Origin: Cylindrodendrum hubeiense
Taxonomy: Eukaryota; Ascomycota; Sordariomycetes; Hypocreales; Nectriaceae
Assembly (NCBI GenBank): GCA_014621425.1
Contig: JAANBB010000338.1
Coordinates: forward strand, 1 to 45,367
Direction of reading: 5' to 3'
Length of the DNA: 45,367 bases
The notes under the pieces: model-generated
What the model was told of the DNA's origin: nothing
What the model saw: the letters and a program-made list of their open reading frames with translations, nothing else
Databases searched by the model: none
Part shown: piece by piece, positions 1-8,776 of the stretch
Position numbering within the stretch: the stretch's first letter is position 1
How the letters are laid out: every line of letters begins with the position of its first letter
Position numbers and translations under genes: made by a program

Positions 1-2441
1 GGAGGCGACGCGTTGTCGTTGGAGCAGGGTGCGTGGGATGAGGACGAAGATGAGACGTGATTGGGGGTGGGCAGGCGTGGGCAGGCGTGGGCAGGAATGT
101 CATTTTGCGTAGATGGGGTCTCACCTGAACGGCAATGCCCCACGTCTTGAGTAGATTCATTGTTCCTGCTCTCGCGGCTGCCTTTGTAATGAGGACCCTG
201 AGATGGATCGCGGCCGCGGGCGACGATTAGATGATGGCGCCGAGGGGAGCCATGCGTTAGGGGAGGCGGCGCTGACGGGCGTCACGGCACGCCGCCTGTG
301 ATTGGATTGCCCAGTCCCAGTTAGGCATGTTGCACCTGCAGACACCCGCACTTCTGCAAGGCACCCGTGTGTGAGGACAGCCAAACCAAACATCGGGCTG
401 ATCATGATCCTCGCGAGAATGGATGGTCCGACATGGAATGGAAATCGACACAAAGAAGCGGCGGGGGGAACCCTGAGCCGCCACCGTCACTCACGCACCC
501 GCGCTCAGGAACGCCCGAAATAAACATTCGCCGCACCGTCAGCCAGGCCTGAAATCTAATTAATTCCCCTCGGGCACAGAGAGGCCCTGTGCGCTGGAGC
601 GTTGGACTCAACCGAGCACACGGCCGTGGCAGCCTCCCCCCCCGTTCTAGCGGGCTCGCTCCAGCGCGTCTGAGCACCTGGAGCTCCTGGGCCACCCGCT
701 GCCGTCCCCCGGGGCCGCCACTGAAACGGCGCTAGGCCGGCTTGGGCGTTGCGACTTCACTGGCGATGCTCCGGGCCTGATTTGGCCCGCGTTAGAGTTT
801 GGAGATGGACGGCGGTGCTTGTCTGTGCCCTCGTATCCCGCGTGATTCTTCTCTTCCTCATCTCTGCCGACGTGCTGCTCTCATCAGCTGCCGATTCTGG
901 CGGCGGACAGCCTCTTCGGTCCCGGCTGCTGCAACCTCAGCGACAGTGCCGACCGACCCCCCGGCCGGAGTGCCATCAACACCACCTGCCTGGTCTACCG
1001 CTCCTCCACTCTCAACCTCACACACTCCAAACGCACTCCACCGAGGCCACCCCAATCCATCCGATGCCCAGCGCCCCCGGTTGAAACGCAATGCTGCGCC
1101 GCAGCCAATGGCAGTCGCGGATCCCCTTGGAACCCCCCCTGCGCGCCGGCCCCTTGCTCGCTCGCTCCGCTGCGTCGATCATGGTGGCTCCACCGCCATC
1201 AGTGGCGCTTCGTCCGAGAGACACCACCAGAGACAGAGCCACAGGCCATCGTCCACAGACACAGACAGACACAGACGCCGGAGCCCATCCGACGGAGGCG
1301 TCGGCCTTGGATTCGGACTCGGCACCACCACTCACACCCATGCCCGTGCCCATGACTATGCCCTTGTCCCTGCTCATGCTCCTCACGATGCGACTGCTAC
1401 CCATGCTCCTCGAGCCAGTTGAACATGGATGATGGACGGACACCCACTATCCATCCATCTCTATTAGCCTCGCCCTCCTAGTCAAGACATTTTAGCCCAG
1501 GTCACATATAAGACACCCGAACACGCGGGTCTGTCCTCGTCTCCCTTGCCCTTTGCCTCTCTATTCTTTCTCCGCCTCAACCTACGGTCCTTTTCGTGAA
1601 CGCGCGCGTGCGTGTGTCTCTCTTTCAATCCTTTTATTCTAACCCTCCCTCTTCCGCCATATTTATTTTCATTCGAATCCGTCCACTCGTTTTCGCCCAC
1701 CTGCCTTGACTGGTCTCGGCTATCATCATTACGCTTAGGCCCCAGCAACGATCCGGTAAGTGAGAAGAGAGTGAAGATCACCATGTTCAGCCGGGAGTCC
1801 CATGGCATCCAACACCTAGCGCCTCCATTCTCCATTTCATTGTTCCGGTGGTTCCGTCTTGTGCAAGACGGCACGAAAATGCTATACATGCCTTGGTTGG
1901 TTTGCAAAGTCTGCGCCTCACATCAGGGCATTGGCTGGCTCTGACAACTTGGGTCGATTGGTCTCGCACCAAGAAAACAATAGTCGCGTTGCGCGTGACG
2001 GAAACCCATTCAGACCAACCAGCAAAGCACACTTGATGTGATTTTTCATTCACTCATTCACCAATTGCCCTATTGTTCCTTGTTGGGCAGTCCCCTTTGA
2101 GCATTGTTCGCTTCATTGTTCACCTCCCGCTTCATTCACTTCCTTCGTTTCGAACCTTCCCCATTTGCTACCTCGAGAACCTCCATTTCACTTCGGACCG
2201 CAGCATAAACTGCTTTCTCGCCAGAAAATACCATCCCGTCCAATATTTCTTTTTCCACTCATTCCATCACTTTGCCAAGACATATATCACATAACCGAAA
2301 AGCAAGACAAGAGAGAACACGCGGCTGACCCGATCTACATATACATAGTCCGCTGCTGGAATAACTTCATCAACAACTTCTTTTGATCTACCACCGATCC
2401 CGATTCCCTGGAGGACATCGCTCAAGCGGTACTACGTCACG
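1..2441. other. Long upstream region of the GH55 gene, no protein gene supported
   Basis: No convincing coding region: the open frames here are short, overlap on both strands and show no domain. Bases 67-95 carry a 10-bp direct repeat (GGGCAGGCGT, about 2.7 copies). From about 1500 the sequence becomes pyrimidine-rich, with a TATA-like stretch near 1504-1511 and another at about 2336-2346, as is common in fungal leaders. A consensus donor (GTAAGT) at about 1756 could mark an intron in the 5' untranslated region, but I could not place a convincing acceptor. Confidence 0.5.
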
Positions 2442-5021
2442 ATGGGTCTTTCAACGATCTTCACCACCAGCCTCTTGGCCTTGCGCCTTTTCGCCACGGT
2501 CAGCGCTGCTCCTTCACCTGTTGCCGAGGTATCCCTCGAAGCCAGAGCCGACTCTACTTGGTGGTTCGCCAACATCGAGCGCCAGGGCGCCGCCGCCTAC
2601 GGAGCTTCAGACTACAAGGTCTTCCGCAACGTCAAGGACTATGGCGCCACCGGTGACGGCAGCACCGACGACACGGATGCTATCAATTCCGCCATGTCTG
2701 ATGGCAACCGCTGCGGCAAGGGCTGCGACTCGAGCACCGTCACCCCTGGTCTCGTCTACTTCCCTCCCGGTACCTACGTCGTTTCCTCGCCCATCATCCC
2801 CTACTACTACACCCACATGGTTGGTGATGTCAAGTCCCTCCCCATCCTGAAGCCTACTGCTGCTTTCGCCGGTATGGCTGTCATCGATGCCGATCCCTAC
2901 AATGACGATGGCACCAACTGGTTCACCAACCAGAACAACTTCTTCCGCCAGATCCGCAACTTCAAGATCGATCTCACTGGCATGCCCAAGACCTCCGGTA
3001 CCGGTATCCACTGGCAGGTTGCCCAGGCCACTTCCCTGCAGAACATCGAGTTCATCATGATCGAGGACTCGAGCGAGGACAACGCTCAGCAGGGTCTGTT
3101 CATCGACAACGGCTCTGGAGGTTTCATGACCGACCTCACCTTCACTGGTGGAAAGTACGGTGCTTTCGTCGGCAGCCAGCAGTTCACCACCCGCAACATG
3201 ACCTTCAACAAGTGCAACACTGCCATCTACATGAACTGGAACTGGGCCTGGGCCTTCCACGGCATCACCATTGAGAACTGCGGTATCGGCATCGACATGA
3301 CCGCTGGCGACAGCATCCAGAACGTCGGCTCCATCCTGCTCCTCGACAGCACTATCTCCAACACCCCCATCGGTGTCTCCACCAACTACGACCCTGCTCA
3401 GTCTGGTGGCACCAACGGAACTCTCATCCTCGACAACGTCGACATGTCCTCCAATGTCCCCATTGCTGTCAAGAACGCCGGTACTGAGGCCACCATCCTT
3501 GCTGGCAACGCCAAGATCGAGTCATGGATCCAGGGACGCACCTACATTGACGGCGAAGGCAATGCTGTCCAGGACACCCAAACCGCTATCACTAAGCCCG
3601 ATGTCCTGCTCAACAGCGACGGCAATGTTGTGACCAAGAGCAAGCCCCAGTACGATGATGTCGCTGCTGCCAAGTTTGTCTCCGTCAAGACCAAGGGTGC
3701 CAAGGGTGATGGTTCCACCGATGATACTGCTGCAATCCAGGCCGTCTTTGACGGTATTGCCGCTGACGAGATTGTCTACTTCGACCATGGTGCCTATGTC
3801 ATCACCGACACCGTCAAGGTTCCCAAGGACATCAAGATCGTCGGTGAAATCTGGGCTCTCATCATGGCTGGTGGTGACACCAACTTCAAGGACCAGGCCA
3901 ACCCCAAGGCTGTCTGGCAGGTTGGTGAGAAGGGCGATGTTGGCAACGTTGAGATCCAGGACATCATGTTCGAGACTCTGGGCCCCCAGCCCGGTGCCAT
4001 TCTCATGGAGTTCAACGTGGCTGGCGAGACTGCTGGCTCTGCCGGTCTCTTCGACGTTCACTTCCGCGTTGGTGGCTCTGCTGGTACCAACCTGCAGTCA
4101 GACACTTGCAAGAAGACCCCCAAGGTTACCACCGAGCCTATTGACGAGTGTGTCGGCGCCTTCATGCTCATGCATGTTACTGAGAAGGCCAGCATCTACA
4201 TGGAGAACACCTGGCTCTGGGTTTCTGACCACGAGCTCGACCTGTCCGACCACTCCCAGGTTAACATCTACAATGGCCGCGGTATCCTGATTGAGAGCTC
4301 TGCGGGCTGCTGGCTCTGGGGCACTAGCTCCGAGCACAACGTCCTCTACAACTACCAGCTGACCGGTGCCTCCAACGTCTACATGTCACTCATCCAGACC
4401 GAGACTGCCTACTTTCAGGGCAACCCTGATGCTACTGTTCCCTTCACCGTCAACTCTGACTACTCTGACCCCGACTTCTCCACCTCTTGCACTGGCGATT
4501 CGACCAAGTGTGCCCGTACCTGGGGTGTCCGCGCCGTGGACTCATCTGACATCTTCATCTATGGTGCTGGTCTCTACAGCTTCTTCAACAACTACGACCA
4601 GGTGTGTGTCGGCGAGAACAACTGCCAGGACAACATTATCAGTATCGAGAGCTCCACTCTGCACCTCTATGGCCTGAGCACCAAGGCCAGTGTCAACATG
4701 GTCACTGTGGATGGAACCTCCGCTGCCCTCGACGCGGACAACCGCAACAACTTCTGTGCCGCTATCGGTCTTTTCTCCACGACCAGCAGCGGCCAGGCCG
4801 ACGGCAACAACAGCGGCGATGACAACTCGGCCTCTAGCTCTGCCAAGGCCAGTGCGTCCAAGACGGCTGTGGTCGACGATACCGCTTCGACAGCAGTGCC
4901 TGTGGTTGCTACCTCGGCCGCAGCGACCTCAGTTGCCGCAACTACTATTGCGACGTACATCTCCGTGACGACTGTCACTGTCACGAAGACTGTCGTTCAG
5001 ACGATTTACCCTACTGCCTGA
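2442..5021 (+). CDS. Secreted GH55 exo-beta-1,3-glucanase
   Basis: Intronless 859-residue protein. It begins with a hydrophobic signal peptide (about residues 1-22, cleavage near SAA/PSP). Two right-handed beta-helix halves follow, each opening with a pectate-lyase-superfamily signature: KDYGATGDGSTDD near residue 67 and TKGAKGDGSTDD near residue 417. This double helix is typical of GH55 glucan 1,3-beta-glucosidases. The conserved block MENTWLWVSDHELD (about residue 587) belongs to the catalytic half. About 70 C-terminal residues are Ser/Ala/Thr/Val-rich and look like an O-glycosylated tail. The family releases glucose or gentiobiose from beta-1,3/1,6-glucan, in fungal wall remodelling or mycoparasitism. 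The start at 2442 (context ACGATGG) is followed directly by the signal peptide. Length matches family members of about 750-950 residues. Confidence 0.93.
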   Translation: MGLSTIFTTSLLALRLFATVSAAPSPVAEVSLEARADSTWWFANIERQGAAAYGASDYKVFRNVKDYGATGDGSTDDTDAINSAMSDGNRCGKGCDSSTVTPGLVYFPPGTYVVSSPIIPYYYTHMVGDVKSLPILKPTAAFAGMAVIDADPYNDDGTNWFTNQNNFFRQIRNFKIDLTGMPKTSGTGIHWQVAQATSLQNIEFIMIEDSSEDNAQQGLFIDNGSGGFMTDLTFTGGKYGAFVGSQQFTTRNMTFNKCNTAIYMNWNWAWAFHGITIENCGIGIDMTAGDSIQNVGSILLLDSTISNTPIGVSTNYDPAQSGGTNGTLILDNVDMSSNVPIAVKNAGTEATILAGNAKIESWIQGRTYIDGEGNAVQDTQTAITKPDVLLNSDGNVVTKSKPQYDDVAAAKFVSVKTKGAKGDGSTDDTAAIQAVFDGIAADEIVYFDHGAYVITDTVKVPKDIKIVGEIWALIMAGGDTNFKDQANPKAVWQVGEKGDVGNVEIQDIMFETLGPQPGAILMEFNVAGETAGSAGLFDVHFRVGGSAGTNLQSDTCKKTPKVTTEPIDECVGAFMLMHVTEKASIYMENTWLWVSDHELDLSDHSQVNIYNGRGILIESSAGCWLWGTSSEHNVLYNYQLTGASNVYMSLIQTETAYFQGNPDATVPFTVNSDYSDPDFSTSCTGDSTKCARTWGVRAVDSSDIFIYGAGLYSFFNNYDQVCVGENNCQDNIISIESSTLHLYGLSTKASVNMVTVDGTSAALDADNRNNFCAAIGLFSTTSSGQADGNNSGDDNSASSSAKASASKTAVVDDTASTAVPVVATSAAATSVAATTIATYISVTTVTVTKTVVQTIYPTA

Positions 5022-5520
5022 ATATATTCCTCGCAAACGTACATAGGACTGAAGGAGTCGCCACAGACGTGGTTGCTGCCTTATTCTTTTCGAGAGCTCT
5101 TTTTTATGTGGTTTTGTTACGGTACCGTAGTGACTGATTGGGTTTTAAAAGTCACTGGGAATTGGAGTTTGGGATAGCGACACAACGCGCCAGGCAAGGG
5201 TCGGTGCCCGGATGAGCTATACGGGGCAGCTAGATAAACTGAATCGAAGCGCTTCCCTTGAATGATTGCGAATCTTTGTGTGTGACATGATGTGACAATT
5301 GTGATGCGAGGCAGTAGTGATGCGAAGCCATCGAGTGACGGGACAGACCACCTCCCTCACATGCCGGCTGCCAGGTTCTTTCATCCCATCGTGTCGCCTG
5401 AGGCCACACGAAGACGTCGGTGCTTGACATGAGAAGAGATGATAGAGAGAAAGAACATGTACAAAAGAAAATTGTCGAAAACGGATATAAGTTAAAAAAC
5501 GAGTGGTGTCGTACTGTCAC
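5022..5520. other. 3' flank of the GH55 gene
   Basis: No coding region seen. The stretch holds the presumed 3' untranslated region of the glucanase and a short palindrome around GGTACC (about 5120-5128). Nothing else is recognisable before the first RNA-like repeat unit. Confidence 0.4.
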
Positions 5521-5673
5521 GGAAAAGAAGACGGGGTCTCGAACCCACGGACCTGGGTCACTACGACTGGCAAAAAGCGAAGCTCACCGAGGTGAGGATG
5601 TAATTCGTAGGACTTATGAGGTTTCGCTACTTCGCTGAGAGACTTGACAATTAGTTTCGCTTATAAGGGCTCA
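5521..5673 (-). ncRNA. RNA-like tandem unit, copy 1 (putative Pol III transcript)
   Basis: Read on the minus strand: A-box-like CAGCGAAGTAGC (5637-5626), then a hairpin of CTCACC/GGTGAG (5583-5588 with 5591-5596 on the plus strand), then CTTCGCTTTTTGCC, a B box with a tRNA T-arm look (GGGTTCGAGACCC, about 5549-5537) and a TTTT run at 5526-5523. The segment AGCGAAG (plus 5576-5582) is complementary to CTTCGCT (plus 5630-5636), giving a closing stem. This copy has the best tRNA-like T-arm, but no complete cloverleaf can be drawn. Transcription is inferred, not shown. Confidence 0.55.
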
Positions 5674-5993
5674 AGGCTGTGCAGATGGATGCCTGGTGTG
5701 TGGCGTTGGTAGCAGGGGACGTGGTGGCTTGGCCTGGCGTCACGGGAGATGAGCGTGATTGCGGGAGAAGTGATGGTATGATGGAGACATGTCAACATGC
5801 TCATAGTGAATGGGAATATGGGTGTGATGAATAGTTGGATATTTGGCCAGTGTTTAGACATCAATCGATTTGGTGACAGTAACTAATCCTATGTGTTACA
5901 GGTTGGCCGAAGCCTCACGACAGTTCAACATGTAGACGAGCATACGGTGAATTTTAAACGAGATCAATTCAGAAACACGGTCATAGAATTACC

Positions 5994-6212
5994 AAAAATG
6001 AATGAATCGGGTGGCATCTATAACGTTATTCGAAAGAAGAACCCAGCCTATCTACCCATCTGTGCCAAAAAGCGAAGTCCCGAAGCGCGGGCAACCATCC
6101 ATAGTGTTCATCGGCCACGCCGCACGGCCACACCATGTAACTTGAGTTGGATCTTGCTACTTCACTGGCAAAGAACATTGCTGATTTGGGATATCAGGAT
6201 TCCATTGATGAC
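5994..6212 (-). ncRNA. RNA-like tandem unit, copy 2 (putative Pol III transcript)
   Basis: Same order as copy 1 on the minus strand. The A box is CAGTGAAGTAGC (6167-6156). The closing stem is 8 bp (plus 6071-6078 AGCGAAGT with 6159-6166 ACTTCACT), keeping pairing through a G-U pair where the A box has changed. The adjacent hairpin is CCCG/CGGG (6079-6082 with 6088-6091). The B-box core TTCGAA is at 6029-6034 and a T5 run at 5998-5994. A GTGGCCGTGCGG segment in the loop is shared with copy 3. Confidence 0.55.
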
Positions 6213-6417
6213 CACTGGGTGCTGGAGTGAGAAGGCGGGTGGAGGCGACCTCGGGCGAGCACGCCGAGTGACTCAGAGCTCTAGGCCGCTTCACCACAGA
6301 ACATTGATGAAGTGCATACAGAGAATAATAATGATCAAATGTTTATGAAGAACGAGATCTACATGAAAGATGATGCAAATAATACCAAGAAAAATAAAGT
6401 AAGAACAAGCAGCAGGT

Positions 6418-6630
6418 AAAAAAGTGAAACAAACGGTACTCGAACAACAAATCTCAAGCCCATCTCTGACGTCCCAAAAAAGCGAAGGCACCGTGGGCCG
6501 GGGGCGAGCCTCCCTGCTGGTCATGCGGTCGCACCGCACGGCCACTAAACCTGGTGTCATAGTTTGAAAGTTTGGGTCTCGCTACTTCGCTGGGAGAAGA
6601 TATTGTTACTTTGGTATATCTGGGTTTCCA
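6418..6630 (-). ncRNA. RNA-like tandem unit, copy 3 (putative Pol III transcript)
   Basis: Minus-strand A box CAGCGAAGTAGC (6592-6581), closing complement AGCGAAG at plus 6481-6487, B-box core TTCGAG (plus ACTCGAAC, 6438-6445) and a T6 run at 6423-6418. The loop holds a perfect hairpin GCGGT/ACCGC and the GTGGCCGTGCGG segment shared with copy 2. The hairpin beside the closing stem, clear in the other copies, is weak here, so this copy may be decaying. Confidence 0.5.
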
Positions 6631-6805
6631 TTGTTTGCGGTTGGAGTCTCTGGGCTGGTGGGGCGGGAGAAGTGGGCGGAGGTTGGCTAGAACGTCAAGG
6701 CAGCCATGTGGCGGACAACCCGGATGAAGGGAACTAACTTCACCACGGAGAGGAACGTCATGATTGAACCGAGTTTAAAGAAGGAGTCTTGAAGATAATT
6801 TAAGT

Positions 6806-7035
6806 AAAAAAAAATACAAACAAAATAGAAGCGATAACTGACTATAGGTGAAAGGCGAAATACGCAGCCTCGAACACATGAACTTTTCCAGCGATATCGC
6901 CGAAAGGAGCAAAAAGCGAAGGCTTCCTGGGGAAGCTAAAGTGGAATTTGCTTTCGCTGTTGATGCCGTTAAGGCAGAAGAGTGTCTGCTACTTCGCTGA
7001 AAGAGCAACCTGTTACTTTGACATATGACGGCTCC
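6806..7035 (-). ncRNA. RNA-like tandem unit, copy 4 (putative Pol III transcript)
   Basis: Minus-strand A box CAGCGAAGTAGC (6999-6988), closing complement AGCGAAG at plus 6915-6921, and a perfect 6-bp hairpin GCTTCC/GGAAGC (6922-6927 with 6931-6936) directly beside it. The B-box core GTTCGAG is at 6875-6869. T-runs follow at 6825-6822 and 6814-6806 (nine Ts). A second small hairpin TGCC/GGCA lies in the loop, as in copies 6 and 7. Confidence 0.6.
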
Positions 7036-7252
7036 ATTGCTAGTGGCTGGGTGGTGGGGCGAGAGGTGCCTTGAGCAGCCAGGCAACAGGCAGCAGGCAG
7101 CAACAAGGGGATGACGGAGCATGCTTCACAACAACACAATGACAGACCATGAACATGAATGCAATTGTCAAGTCATTGTAAATAATGAGATTGAAATAGA
7201 AAAATAAAGAAAAATGTATCTTTGATAGAAAGATGAACAGCAATCGGTTATA

Positions 7253-7422
7253 AAATCACACGCCATTTCGAACTCCACACCCTTATTCAGGGAACTTACA
7301 CAAAATGGCAAAAAGCGAAGGTGGACTTTGACAGAAAGTCCACTGGGCTAAGACCGAAGTTTCCTTGTGTTTTTGCTACTTCACTGGGAGATTGCCCTGT
7401 TACTTTGGGATATCAGGACTCC
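7253..7422 (-). ncRNA. RNA-like tandem unit, copy 5 (putative Pol III transcript)
   Basis: Minus-strand A box CAGTGAAGTAGC (7386-7375), closing complement AGCGAAG at plus 7314-7320, and the longest hairpin of the family: 9 perfect pairs GTGGACTTT/AAAGTCCAC (7321-7329 with 7335-7343, loop of 5). The B box AGTTCGAA is at about 7274-7267 and a T4 run at 7256-7253. Upstream of the A box the conserved CAAAGTAACA and GATATC segments are present. Confidence 0.6.
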
Positions 7423-7634
7423 TTGAAGTTGGATAGTGGGGGTGCATCATGCCTCATGCACCAGGCACCAGGCACCAGCGCCAGATAGGGGCCGCCCCTT
7501 TCACGATCAGCACACCTGAGGAGCATAGAAGATCAGAATGATCAAATAGATAGAAATCATGGAACGAAGATCAAGAATAGAAGAAAATATTAAAAATAGA
7601 AGAATACGGGAACTCACATACATCATGAAGTAAT

Positions 7635-7811
7635 AAAAGTGATTTCGAACCAAAGCCCTTATTTGGGACGTCGCCTAAAACGGCAAAAGCGAAGGCATCC
7701 CAGGGAATGCTTGATTTGAATTGCAAATATCCAGAGGATTGCCACGAAGGCAGAAGGTTTTTACTACTTCGCTGAGATACCTGACTATTAAATTAGGATA
7801 TTAGGGCTCCC
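7635..7811 (-). ncRNA. RNA-like tandem unit, copy 6 (putative Pol III transcript)
   Basis: Minus-strand A box CAGCGAAGTAGT (7774-7763), closing complement at plus 7688-7694 pairing with 7767-7773, hairpin GCATCCC/GGGAATGC with one bulge (about 7695-7710), B box TGGTTCGAAATC (7652-7641) and T4 at 7638-7635. The outer ends AGCCCT and AGGGCT are also complementary (6 bp), which would enclose the whole unit. The loop contains the TGCC/GGCA mini-hairpin. Confidence 0.6.
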
Positions 7812-8011
7812 TCCGGGAAGATGGTGGGAGAAATGCGAGTGGTGGGTGGATGGCGTTCAGGCGTCCAGGCGTCTAGGCAGCAGCCACTAACACGGTATGA
7901 CACAGAGCACTCTTGGAGCAATGGGACAATCGAACAATGAGGATACGAATAAAGCATTCCAAGAAATGTCAACGATGAATTGAGATCAAAAATAAACTAA
8001 AAGTCACGAAT

Positions 8012-8230
8012 AAAAAGACAAATGACAGCCAATATATGCCAGCATGTAGCAGAAGCCTTTTCGAACTCAAGACTCCTTTTCAGAGGTGTCATCCAAATCG
8101 GCAAAAGCGAAGGCTTCCCGAGGGAAGCTGATTGTGTAACAAATGTTCGTTGGTCTTGCCGATGAGGCAGACAGATGGCTGCTACTTCGCTGGTAGAATG
8201 ATCGGTTGAACCTGGCTATAAGGTGGCGGT
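8012..8230 (-). ncRNA. RNA-like tandem unit, copy 7 (putative Pol III transcript)
   Basis: Minus-strand A box CAGCGAAGTAGC (8192-8181), closing complement AGCGAAG at plus 8106-8112 with 8185-8191, and a perfect hairpin GCTTCCC/GGGAAGC (8113-8119 with 8122-8128). The B box GAGTTCGAA is at 8068-8060. The nearest long T-run is T5 at 8016-8012, about 45 bases past the B box. The TGCC/GGCA loop hairpin is present. Its 5' end is less conserved than in copies 2-6. Confidence 0.55.
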
Positions 8231-8776
8231 GTTGCCAAGGCTTGCACGCTAGCATGCGTGCCTGATGAGCGCCGCTTACATGCAAGCATGGATCTGCTGA
8301 ATAATACTTGTGTTATAATGTGCATTCTTAGATTATTTCTGCAGTTTAAGTTATGCAGAGTAAGTCAGCTTGTGCCAAACGCTCTCAATCAGGACAACCA
8401 GTCCCTCTGGGCAGCATATCCGCCCATTGAAGCAGCTCCTCCCATTTAAGACCTTCAGTCACGGAAATCTAACACATCCAGTGATTCTATCACCTTGAAA
8501 TGTCCTGGTGACGACCAGGGCAAGAGAAGAACGACCTGGAGAGAGCGAATCTAGTATTAGAACAGGTTCTAACTAGTGTGGTTGCACTGGACAGACCAAG
8601 GCCGTGCCTGGATTATTACGAAACTCGCATGGTCTTACTCCAGAGTTTTATTTCACGATAAAGTAATTGATGTAGAGCTTCTTTGGTACTCTCTCCTCGT
8701 TGCCAGCCTAGAGGGACATGTCGAATACTCCTTTACCTGGCACTCTTCTATCTTGTTTCTAGTATGACTGCCAGAC
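8231..8776. other. Spacer between the RNA-like array and the GH3 gene
   Basis: No coding region or repeat recognised. It includes the 3' flank of the minus-strand beta-glucosidase. Confidence 0.4.

Noticed and set aside
799..1422. 207-codon plus-strand open frame upstream of the GH55 gene
   Set aside because: Low-complexity Pro/Arg/His product, overlapping open frames on both strands and no domain; it looks like GC-rich leader sequence.
2607..3260. 217-codon minus-strand frame inside the GH55 gene
   Set aside because: Antisense shadow; repetitive Val/Gly/Asp text without domain.
5521..5673. True tRNA gene in RNA-like copy 1
   Set aside because: The T-arm looks genuine, but no acceptor, D and anticodon arms of correct geometry can be drawn, and the box spacing is too long without a convincing intron.
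5521..8230. CRISPR array
   Set aside because: Units are too long, too diverged and eukaryotic in context; conserved parts are Pol III boxes and hairpins, not identical short repeats.
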